From assembly GCF_000219625.1 (NCBI RefSeq), contig NC_018210.1, positions 992,001 to 1,056,000 on the forward strand: a stretch of 64,000 nt of DNA, in the 5' to 3' direction. Under the pieces are notes generated by a model, which was given only the letters and a program-made list of their open reading frames with translations, had not been told where the DNA came from and searched no databases. Positions 1 through 8,671 of this stretch are shown in pieces; the first letter of the stretch is position 1; each line of letters opens with the position of its first letter. The stretch is from Zymoseptoria tritici IPO323 (taxonomy: Eukaryota > Ascomycota > Dothideomycetes > Mycosphaerellales > Mycosphaerellaceae). The position numbers and the translations under genes were made by a program.

Positions 1-543
1 AGCACCTTCTGATTCATCAATGCCGAAGGCGAAAAGCATGTACTGGGCAAAGATGATGCAGTTGCTTGCGGTGAACCCGAGCAAGATCGCCTGTGTGGCC
101 ACCAGTATACTGACGAGGTACTTTGGCTTGCGGTATGTGAACTCGAGATAGACTTTGTCTCCTCCAGAGCGTGGCAACATGGATCCGAACTCCAGAGCGA
201 CCATCAATCCGAAGTATGCTAGGAGAGCGCCGACGATCCATAATGTCAATGCCAGACCTGGGGAACCGACTGCTGCGAGGATCGTTCCGGGTACGGCGAA
301 GATTCCTGATCCAAGAACGCGGGAGATGGTCAAAATGTATGCACTACTCCAAGTGAGGTTGCGACCAAGTGCGCTCGTCTCGGGCAGTACATCGGCCTCG
401 ACGTCGGAGGGAGGAGGCTTGATTTCGATGGCGGAGTCATGGCGCTCAGTTCTGTCGATGGCGTGGTAGCTTTCGGCGATGGTCCCTGACAGTAGCGATG
501 TACTCTCGGATGTGTTGTTGCCATCACCCGTCTGTGACGCCAT
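1..543 (-). CDS. APC-superfamily amino-acid permease (LAT / Mup-like), 5' part only
   Basis: The frame is open from the ATG at 543 to the window edge, giving 181 N-terminal residues; the rest lies outside. The first ~70 residues are a hydrophilic Ser/Thr-rich cytosolic tail. A first membrane segment with GSGIFAVPGTILAAVGSPG follows, then LALTLWIVGALLAYFGLMV and a third helix after a short hydrophilic loop (LEFGSMLPRSGGDKVYLEF). The GSGIF motif in TM1 and the LPRSGGD loop are characteristic of the L-type amino-acid transporter branch of the APC superfamily, which includes the fungal methionine permeases Mup1 and Mup3. It should act as a plasma-membrane amino-acid importer. Substrate cannot be fixed from this fragment. 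No intron is needed in the visible part. It is transcribed away from the RPA32 gene across a 662-bp shared upstream region. Confidence 0.8.
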   Translation of the reverse strand, partial: MASQTGDGNNTSESTSLLSGTIAESYHAIDRTERHDSAIEIKPPPSDVEADVLPETSALGRNLTWSSAYILTISRVLGSGIFAVPGTILAAVGSPGLALTLWIVGALLAYFGLMVALEFGSMLPRSGGDKVYLEFTYRKPKYLVSILVATQAILLGFTASNCIIFAQYMLFAFGIDESEGA

Positions 544-1087
544 GATCAAGTTCCGAGATAGCAACGTCTCCAGCAATAGGACCTGAAGATGGAGTTACCG
601 TGGGCAGGGCTGGCATAGTCTTTCACTGTGCTGGAGGGAATGTCAAGACCTATGATCAGCTGGTGAACAATCACATCATGTTGGAATCGAAGGCGTATGC
701 ATTTCAAAGCAGATGGAGGCTCTTGTGTATCCTGGAAACAACCCGGAACCTTGATACGTTGCGGTACTTTGAAACGAAGGAGGCGAAATGCATCACGCAA
801 TCCAAGGGACGCTTGACGACTCATGCCAGCGTATAAGCGGATGATGGTCGTGTCGCCGTATGCACACATGGCAGCTTGCGAGTGCTACGTCGTTGGAGTA
901 TCATGCAGCGCATGATCTTGTCGATGCACGTCTGTTGTGATCTGCCCTCGAAGATGGTGTGATTGTGATTGTAGCAAGAGATGTGAGGAGATTCTGGAAG
1001 CTGTGGAGGTCGAGAACAATTTCTGTCCATCTCATCTCAATGGGCGACCGTATCATTTCGGCACGCTCGCGACACGCTTTTACATCG

Positions 1088-1093
1088 ACGCGT
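1088..1093. promoter_or_regulatory. ACGCGT (MCB-like) hexamer upstream of RPA32
   Basis: A perfect MluI-cell-cycle-box hexamer lies about 113 bp before the RPA32 start codon. In yeasts MBF (Mbp1-Swi6) binds such boxes upstream of S-phase genes including those for replication protein A. A single hexamer can occur by chance, so function is inferred from position and from the target gene. The rest of 544-1205, between the divergent permease and RPA32 genes, shows nothing else I recognise. Confidence 0.4.
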
Positions 1094-1205
1094 CTTCTCT
1101 TTTGGTGGGGCAAGTTTTAGGCAAACAGCAACACTTCCAAAGCACTCTCTCAGTGAACCATCTACACAACTCTCCGCCGACAACATCACCGCCGTCACCG
1201 CCACC

Positions 1206-2107
1206 ATGGGTACTATCACCCTCACCACCTCACTCCCACTCCCACTCCTACTAACAACACCCTCACAGACTACGGCTACTCCACCACCTCCTACGGCGCC
1301 CAAGGCGGAGCCTCCGGCGGCGGCTTCATGCCGGGCTCGCAGTCCGCCAACGACAACAGCGCAACCAAACGCACCGGCTACGGCAAAGACACCCTCCGGC
1401 CCGTCACCATCAAACAACTCCTCGACGCGCACCACCCACACCCCGACGCCGACCACTTCATGGTCGACGATACCGAAATGACCCAAGTCACCTTCATCGG
1501 ACAAATCCGGAACATCTCCACGCAAACGACCAACGTGACGTATAAAATGGACGACGGCACGGGGAGTATTGAAGTCAAAGTGTGGATTGACGCGGAAGCG
1601 TTTGAGCCCGCGGAAGGAGGAGGAGGAGGAGGAGGGAAGCAGAAACCGGTGGAGCAGGGGTATGCGCGGGTGTGGGGACGACTGAAGGCGTTTAATAATA
1701 AGCGGCACGTCGGGGCGATTAATGTGCGGCCGATTCAGGACTTCAATGAGATTTCGTATCATTTGCTGGAGGCGACGGTGGTGCATTTGCAGCTTACCAA
1801 GGGGCCGCCCGGAGGAGGCAACGAGGGACAACAACCGGGTGCGAACGGGTATGGACAACAACTGGCGCAGCAGAATGGAGGTGGTGGTGGGGGAGGGGAT
1901 ATCTCGGGGGTGAGTGCGTCGGCGAGAAAGGTGTATTCGTGTTTGAAGAGTACGCCGCAGACGAATGAGGGGTTGCATGCGCAGGATATTGCGGGGAGGG
2001 TGAATATGGAGTTGAGTGAGGTGATGAAGGCGGGGGATGAGTTGTTGGGGTTGGGGAGGGTGTATACCACGGTGGATGATGCGACGTGGGCGATTTTGGA
2101 GATTTGA
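1206..2107 (+). CDS. rfa2: Replication protein A 32-kDa subunit (RPA2/Rfa2)
   Basis: Two exons: a four-base first exon (1206-1209, ATGG), an intron 1210-1268 with GT-AG ends and a CTAAC branch site, and exon 2 1269-2107. The product is 280 aa and begins MDYGYSTTSYGAQGG, the Gly/Ser/Tyr-rich N-terminus typical of fungal RPA32. Without splicing the frame gives a meaningless leader, which supports the tiny first exon. A linker (RPVTIKQLLDAHH) leads into the OB-fold (VTFIGQIRNISTQTTNVTYK, DDGTGSIEVKVWID), with glycine-rich insertions near residues 140 and 220. A C-terminal winged helix of ~70 residues ends the protein (VYSCLKSTPQTNEGLHAQDI). The protein binds single-stranded DNA with RPA1 and RPA3 during replication and repair; the winged helix normally docks repair factors. 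Confidence 0.95.
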
Positions 2108-2348
2108 GGAAGAGATCACACAGCAAAGAGCACGGTATCTGATCAAGAGATGAATCGAGTGGAGAGCATGAACGAGGAAAGACTGCAGCAGTATCTCAGG
2201 TGGTCAAGAATGCCGCCATGAGTCAAAATGCGATGTCACACAAGAGCAGAGACCGGGCACTGCCCCAGAGACGGCGTATCCGACACACTGAATGGATTCC
2301 AGAGATTTGCATTGCCATAGCATCATTATCGCAAAGCGTCAGACCTCC

Positions 2349-3197
2349 TCAAGAAGACCTCTCCACCTCCATGGACAAGAACAAAACACAAGCCGCCACA
2401 ATCGCCGCCGCGACAACCGTAAACACCTAACTCACACATCAGTAACAGCCCTTCTCCCTCCCATCCACAACCACGTCAACAGCACAGCAAAGCATCAGAC
2501 TCACCACCTGCGTCCCCCAACCACTCTGCACCACCGCCTCCCGTCTCGCATACCCCTCCACAGTCTTCACATAATTCCCCACCCCGGCTCCAAGACACCC
2601 CAACGCGAGCACCCAAAACACCACTCCCAACGGCAGCGCAATCTTCCTCTCCGTCGGGGAAGGTTGATGTTTGAGATGGAAAGAAATGAGAATCGCGGTC
2701 GCCACGACGGACATGTAGATTGCCAAGCGCAGCCAGGAGAGAAAAGTGCGTTCGGCGGCGAGGTGGTCGCGGGCGGAGGAGTCGGTGTTGTCGAAGAGGA
2801 GGGGGGAGAGGAGGGGGGTGGTGTAGAAGGGGTGGAGGGTTGGGGGGGAGTTTCGCCTGGAGGGGGGGGGGGAGGGGGGTTAGGTGGTTGGGTGGGAGAT
2901 GGGTGGGATGGGAGAGGGAGAGGCGTACTGGTGGACAAAGGTTGGTTTGCGGAAGATTCCAAAGGGGTTGAAGAGGTCGTTTGCGAGGGCGCGGTCGGAG
3001 GCTGTGGTGGAGATGGAGAAGGTGGGGGAGGGGGAGCGGTGGGGTGGCATGGTGTGGTTTCGCGGAAGAGGACTCGGGGGTGTTTCGAAGGCGATGTGCT
3101 TCTTCTGGTTGCCTTGCCGCTGCTCACTCAACGTCTCCTCTCCATACGCCGGATCATTCGTGGACCTTGGTGTCCGAAGACGTGAAAGAAGTGGCAT
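2349..3197 (-). CDS. DUF202-domain small membrane protein
   Basis: Three exons: 3197-2929, 2856-2505 and 2426-2349. Phases agree at both introns (GTACGC...CCAG and GTGAGT...TTAG with CTGAT). The product is 232 aa. A hydrophilic N-terminal half precedes the diagnostic ARDHLAAERTFLSWLRLAIY motif of DUF202 (YidH/VTC1-like) proteins. Three membrane segments follow: YMSVVATAILISF, LGVVFWVLALGCLGAGVGNY, and one supplied by the last exon (VFTVVAAAIVAACVLFL). The last exon restores the third helix, which supports the second intron. DUF202 proteins sit in endomembranes or the plasma membrane; in VTC complexes the fold helps form a polyphosphate channel, but this protein has no SPX domain, so its role is unknown. 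The start at 3197 is the first ATG in frame; a later Met at 3050 is an alternative. Confidence 0.78.
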
Positions 3198-3748
3198 GTG
3201 AGGACGGTGAGGTTTGGAATGTCGAGCGCCACAAGCTGGATGTAGAATTACTTGGAAGTGGCTGGAGATTTGTGGCCGTGCAAACGTGTCTTTGTCTCAT
3301 CTCCTCTCCAAGTCATCGTCAAAACCAACTTGACCTGGTTCGTCGCGACGTGTCGAGTTCCTCCGTCGGCCGTTTGCAGAAGACGGCTTGCACAGCTGAG
3401 GTTCGCAGTGCGAGCTGCATTCGGCAGCTCTGGTGGCTGATCGAAGGATTTACGGGCGTAAGAACTCCGGCTTTTGGCTGAAGCGGACGTAAGATGAGTG
3501 ATCAACCTCGACCCATCGACCACCGATGACATCTGGACCTCGACAACTCCGCATCGTTGAGGTGGATTTGAGTTCTGTCAGATAGTATAAGGTCGAAGGA
3601 TCTCCCCAAAACATATCTCGATATCAACAGCATCTCGACGACTCTCCAGACAAGCATCTCAAAATCGCTACGAAGCACATCCACGAGACGAAAGATCCAC
3701 CTCGCAGATCTAGTCTACTCCATACCGAGACATTTCCACATATACACC
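3198..3748. other. Intergenic region, no gene seen
   Basis: This is a 551-bp upstream region shared by the divergent DUF202 and DUF4188 genes. The last ~100 bases before 3749 are CA/CT-rich, as is common just upstream of fungal start codons. I see no supported open frame and no clear TATA element. Confidence 0.5.
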
Positions 3749-4691
3749 ATGTCAAAAGCAGGAGAACCCCTCAAACCCCTGTTGGCGCCGTCGACATCTC
3801 GTCCTAGTGCTTCATGGTTCGGTCCCGGCAAAAACACCACAGTACGTGCAGTCCACCATCACCCACACCCTCCCCTCCATCAACTAACCACTCCCCACCC
3901 ACCAGGTCCTCCGCGACAACTTCGACATCACAACATGGCTCGCCATGGGCGCCCTCGCCCAAGGCACCGCCTTCCTCCTCCTCGGCCGCCTCTCCCTCCT
4001 CCCAGCCTTCACCCTCATCCTCTTCCGCCTCCTCACCACCTACCTCCAAACCATCAACATCCTCACCAACCCCAACATGTCCAACATAATCCCGGGTAAA
4101 TTCTCCGCCCAAATCCCTCAACCGGACGGAACCTTCTCCGCCCAACCCGCCAACTCATCCATCGTCGTCTTCCACATCGGCGCCCGCACAAACCACCCCA
4201 TGGGCCTCCTCGCTCCGGGCTACAAAGATCTCGGCGGCTACTTCCAATCCATGGCAACCGAACTCGACGAGCGCGCGGAGGAATTCGGTTTCCTAGGCAT
4301 GACATCCTGGCTCGACGCCGCGTCCCGCTCCTCTTCCAATGGCAACCTGTCCGTCGGCTACTTCCGCACGCTCGAAGGCCTGCAAGCATTCGCCCACAGC
4401 GAACTCCACCGCAAAGCGTGGGACTGGTGGAATCGCACGGTCAAGCAACACAGCCATCTCAGTATCTACCACGAGACATTTGAAGTGCCCAAGGGCGCGT
4501 GGGAGACGATTTACGCAAACTCGCATCGGGAAGGGTTGGCGAGTGCGACGTTTAAAGTGGAGGGCAGCGAGGAGAAGTGGGTGAGTGGAGTGGTGGATGC
4601 GAATAAGGGCGTGTTGAGGAGTGCGGCGGGGAGGATCACGAGGGGGAGTGGAGGGGAGAATGAGAAGTATGGGGAGGTGGAGTATGTTTGA
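3749..4691 (+). CDS. DUF4188-family protein (monooxygenase-like, cf. Af470)
   Basis: Two exons, 3749-3841 and 3906-4691. The intron is GTACGT...CCACCAG with a CTAAC branch site and is phase 0. The product is 292 aa. Exon 1 encodes MSKAGEPLKPLLAPSTSRPS then WFGPGKN; exon 2 continues VLRDNFDITTWLAMGALAQG and two hydrophobic stretches (residues ~45-80). The soluble body carries GKFSAQIPQPDGTFSAQP, FHIGARTNHPMGLLAPG and GYFRTLEGLQAFAHSELHRKAWDWW, the DUF4188 signature. DUF4188 proteins belong to the dimeric alpha-beta barrel monooxygenase-like group. A family member (Af470) is in the fumagillin cluster, but most are of unknown function, and no secondary-metabolite cluster surrounds this gene. The HSELHRKAWDWW segment is the strongest family marker. 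Confidence 0.78.
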
Positions 4692-4942
4692 GAGTGAGGG
4701 GATTGCCTGTGTGAGATGATGACGGATGAGTTGAAGAGAGAAGGAGGAACGGTGATGTATGGAGTGAATATGTTGCGATTTTTGGGAGTTTGGATCAGGA
4801 TGTACAACAGAGTCATCAGTCTCTTACACTAGATACGTTCCGCGAAAAAAAAAACCAGCAAGCAAATCCGAACGGAAACAGTCCTTTTCTCCAACCGACT
4901 CCCCCTCACACATGCAATAGCCAGCCATCGAAACGATTTCTC

Positions 4943-7317
4943 CTACCCAACAACCCTCTCCCCCACCGACACAAGCCTCAACCTCAACGCTTGCCACGTC
5001 TCGCCCGGAAATCTCGCGCTGAGAGCCTCCGCATCGCCCGTAAAGTACACCCCGTTGCCTCCATTGCTGTTCAAAATCGGGACGAGAGTCGCCGTCGCCG
5101 GTGGGACTGGAGGAAGGGGAGAAGGGTCAGTTTAACGGGCAAGGCAGGTATGTTTGTTCAATCAACCGCGCAACGGAAAGATGGAGGGTGGGGGGTGGGG
5201 GACGAACTTACCATCGGGAGTGTTGATCCAGAGCGCGCTCAGCTCGTGGGTGATGCCGTTTACGGTCCACTTTTGCGTGGCGGAAATTCGGCGTTAGAAC
5301 GAGAAGAAGAAGAAGGAAAACCCTCTTTCCGTGACTAGAAGATAGCGAGGGAAGAGGGGCAGGGGCGGGGCTAATTACTCACAATGGCAGTCTGCGAGGG
5401 CAAGACGACACCGGTCGCTCGTTGAATCGAGCTGTCGACGTCTTGCGACGTCTGGCCACGGGGCGTGGACTGGGAATTTCCGAGGAAACCATAGCTATTG
5501 TTGGACGGACGGACATGTCAGCACAATGAAATCGTATTCGAAAAAGGGTCAGTTAGGGGCAGGTGGTGGTGTTGTTACTGCATCCACTGACGTACTTGTT
5601 CGATCCAGACCGCATGTCCTGCGGGGGATTGTCCTCGGAAGTCTGGACAAAGGCTAGAATGGAGAGGAGTGTGAGATCTTGATAGTCGGCCGAGTTGAGA
5701 GACGTGATGGTCAATTGGGATGGGTGTCCCGTCTCACCGCTGGACGGGTCGTAGGTCACTTGCAGGGCTTCCGAGGCTGTGGTGGTGAGGTCCCGGATGC
5801 CAAAGGAGAAGTAGGCGGCGGTGATGTAGCCTAGAAAACTTCCCGTGGCGGGGTCGGTTGCGCTGATGAGGAAGGGCGGGGTGAAAGGGCTTGTCTCGCA
5901 CACGGCTCGGTAGTTGTAGAATGTGCAGTCGGCACCGCCGTCCGCTAGGGCCAGACTGTTGTCCAGACTTGCGCAGAAGCCGAGCTTGTTGACCGCCGTG
6001 TTCGTGGGGTCTTCACAGCTCAGCGTGTTGGCAGTCTCGGGGAGAAATTCGCAGGTTATTGCGATTTCGGTGGCGGGAAGGCTGTCTTGTGTCTTCACCG
6101 CGTCGATGGTGGTGCCGGAGTTCTTCGACCAGATGCTGCTGGTGCTGGCGTCGATAAGCTGGTTGCCGTCGATTCGGTACCTCGTGGCGGCGGAACTATC
6201 GGCCGTGGATACGATGTTGTTCCCGTCTACTGATGCTGACAGGAAGGATCCATCCTCAATGGCTTGGAGGAAGAAGGTTGCGCAGGTTGGGTTAATTGTA
6301 TTGGGGGTTGACGTGGAGGCTGTCGTAGAGGCTGTCGTCGTTGAGGCTGTCGGGGAGGCTGTCGTCGTTGAGGCTGTCGTCGTTGAGGCTGTCGTTGAGG
6401 CTGTCGGGGAGGCTGTCGTCGTTGAGGCTGTCGTGGAGGTTGACGTGGAGGCTGTCGTGGAGGCTGTCGTCGTTGAGGCTGTCGGTGAGGCTGTCATCGT
6501 TGAGGCTGTCGCGGACGCTGTCGTTGAGGCCGTCGTACTAGGACTCGCAGAGGCTGTCGTGGAGGCTGTCGGGGAGGCTGTCGTCGTGGAGGCTGTCGTC
6601 GTGAAGGCTCTCGGGGAGGCTGTCGTGGAGGCTGCCGTACTAGGACTCGCAGAGGCTGTCGTACTAGGACTCTCAGAGGCTGTCGTACTAAGAGTCGTGG
6701 GGGGAGTGGTCGATGCTGTCGTTGTCGGCCTGCTCTATATTAGCCATGTACATCATCCTTGGCAGAACGACGCACACTCACCTCGTAGTGACTGTTGTAG
6801 CAGTGGTTGACACTCTTGTGGGAGACAAGCCTGGGGTTGACGTCCTCGTAGTCGAAGTACTGATAGTTGAAGTACTGATACTTGAAGTCCTCGTTGACGT
6901 CCTCATCGTCGTAATTCCGGTACTTGCTGGTCTCTGCGAGGCCGTCTGTGCCGTGTTGACTGACTGCTTGGAAGGACTGTATGGGCAATCTCTCCCGTAG
7001 AACTTGTACTGAGACCGGCCCGACTTGTAAGTTCCAGACACGGGTTCACAATACAGCTTGCACTCATCGTTACCAATGGCAAAGCTCTGACACCTCGCCC
7101 TGCTCTTGCAATAGGCCGAACATTGTTCCGCATTCCACGCCTTCTTCAGGATGACTTCGAATGGCTTGTGATTGTCATCATCGTAGCCAGAGACGCCGCA
7201 TATAGACTGTCTCTTGTCGAGTGACAGCTCAGCAGCGGCTGGTTGTGAGTCCAGAGCGGCATGGGTTAAGGCCGTAGTGAGAGGGAGACCAGCCGCGAGC
7301 AGCGTGTGGAAAAGCAT
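4943..7317 (-). CDS. Secreted mucin-like protein with N-terminal Cys-rich (PAN/apple-like) domain
   Basis: Five exons: 7317-6782, 6729-5596, 5494-5383, 5269-5212 and 5106-4943. All phases match and the product is 667 aa. A signal peptide (MLFHTLLAAGLPLTTALTHA) and a probable KR processing site (LDKRQ) lead into a Cys-rich domain of ~75 residues with eight cysteines, resembling PAN/apple modules in the pattern CSAYCKSRARCQSFAI. A ~200-residue Thr/Ser/Ala linker, largely built from TTTAS and SPTAS units, should be heavily O-mannosylated. The C-terminal half (FFLQAIEDGSFLSASVDGNN onward) is a globular domain I cannot name. It has four cysteines in its middle and ends without a GPI signal, so secretion or wall attachment is likely. 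A DNA minisatellite underlies the linker, so the length probably varies between strains. Confidence 0.75.
6300..6712. repeat. GGCTGTCGT-type minisatellite inside the secreted-protein gene
   Basis: The + strand is a run of imperfect units built on gaggctgtcgt, with variants such as gaggctgtcgtcgtt and gaggctgtcgtgga and three copies of gtactaggactc. On the coding strand they read as Thr/Ala/Ser/Pro codons (ACGACAGCCTCC). Unit lengths are multiples of three throughout, so the frame stays open. Coding minisatellites of this kind expand and contract by slippage or recombination and commonly vary the stalk length of fungal surface proteins. Confidence 0.85.
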
Positions 7318-7400
7318 TTCGCAGAGTGGAGGTGAACACAGGAAGAAGACGCAAACGAAGGGGAAGAGATGGCACGATTGACTTGCGATGTCCTTGCCTC

Positions 7401-7406
7401 TTTATA
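7401..7406 (-). promoter_or_regulatory. TATA box of the secreted-protein gene
   Basis: TATAAA on the minus strand, 84 bp upstream of the start codon at 7317, within CCTATAAAGAGG. The spacing suits a focused promoter with a short 5' leader. Confidence 0.5.
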
Positions 7407-8671
7407 GGAGTTGTATCAGGATACCTGGCCCAGTACCCGTCGTGTCGCCGTGTGCTGGTGTTGTCAGACTGTAGATGAAATTAGTGGAAATTCACATCTT
7501 CAGTCCATCGGTAGCGAAGATACCTCATACGGCGGCCCTCCCAACGACCAATTTCGGATGTCTGCTGGCATCTGCCAGAGTTGACGGTGATCAATTGTAG
7601 AGCGGCGCTGCAGTCAACAGGGATAGGCAAGGAAGCAACGGGTGCAGCGAGCAACGACGTGTCCAGCTTGCAATAGCAGCGACGGGCGTGCGATTCAAGT
7701 GCGCAGGGCAATGCTCGTTTGTGAGGCGAGCAATACCATCTGGGCGGTGTAACCTACTTTCAAGCAACCAGTGCTCGGGCATATCCTGGGACGAATGATA
7801 CAACCAGTCTATGATGTGGTGCGCTCCTTCGCTGTGAGTTCAAAGTCAGTCAGCCAGCCAGAAATTGTGGTTGTCGGCTGAACAGAACGTTTCCATCGAC
7901 AGCATGAGTTCAACTTGGCTGCCGAAAAATGGCAGACCCGATGTTCGAACTGCATTTCGCCGTAGGTTCGATCTCTGAAGCCACAGCCCACCAGTCCGCC
8001 ACGTACGCGCTTGAAGGCCCGGGTAGTTGGCTTTGATCTCCGCCCGCGAGGTGTCGAGAATTTGGTACGTCCAAATAGTGTGGACGCTAAGCATGCGGCA
8101 ACCTATATTGGCTAGCTTGGACGAAGATGAGGCATCGACTAGTGCAAACTGTCGGGCCTTGCTCGTTGTGAGGCAGTACATATCATCTCGGCCGCGCCAT
8201 GAGCTCGTGGATGCATGTATTGGTGGCTGCATATGTTGACATTGCTGTTGGTGTGCTGGGATGTAGCAATGAGATTCTTCACTCATCTTGGGACCGTGAG
8301 GCGTAATGAGAGCGGGTCTGGAATGGAATGAGGACTGTTGCGTGCATCATTTGCTGCGTTCCATACTCAGAGCGTGCCGTCCTTTCTCGCGTCAAGCTTC
8401 GACGGGCACACCTTGGAGATTATCGAGAAGTTTGTAACCAGATGTCTGCTTTGAAGAATGTTGCAAAGCTTGCAAAACGAATAGTTGATGTATGAAGGGA
8501 GACAAAGAGGTCGCGAGTGAACGGAGGTAGTTCTACCCGTCAACGCTGACATAAGCATTCAGAGGGCAGCCCGTCGCACTGTTGTGGTTCGCTAAGGTAC
8601 CTCCTGATGTCCGCAGTATGGTGGAGCTGCTCTATCGGTGGAGATATAACGTACAAACTAGGCCATGATCA
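7407..8671. other. Intergenic region, no supported gene
   Basis: About 1.26 kb between the secreted-protein promoter and the 3' end of the Dbp10 gene. The longest frame (7846-8286, minus, 146 codons) lacks a recognisable domain, hydrophobic pattern or splice partners, so I treat it as chance. No tRNA or repeat is visible. Confidence 0.45.

Noticed and set aside
1037..2146. 369-codon minus-strand frame opposite RPA32
   Set aside because: It is the antisense of a well-supported RPA32 gene in GC-rich sequence; its Arg/His/Leu-rich translation has no domain.
5923..6810. 295-codon plus-strand frame across the minisatellite
   Set aside because: The Val/Glu/Ala repeat is the antisense reading of the Thr/Ser/Ala repeat in the minus-strand secreted protein, whose signal peptide and phase-true exons are far better supported.
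7955..7980. GGTTCGATCTC resembling a tRNA B-box
   Set aside because: No A-box at the proper distance and no pairing acceptor or anticodon stems.
7846..8286. 146-codon minus-strand frame
   Set aside because: No domain, no membrane or signal pattern, no splice partners; it lies in a normal intergenic gap.
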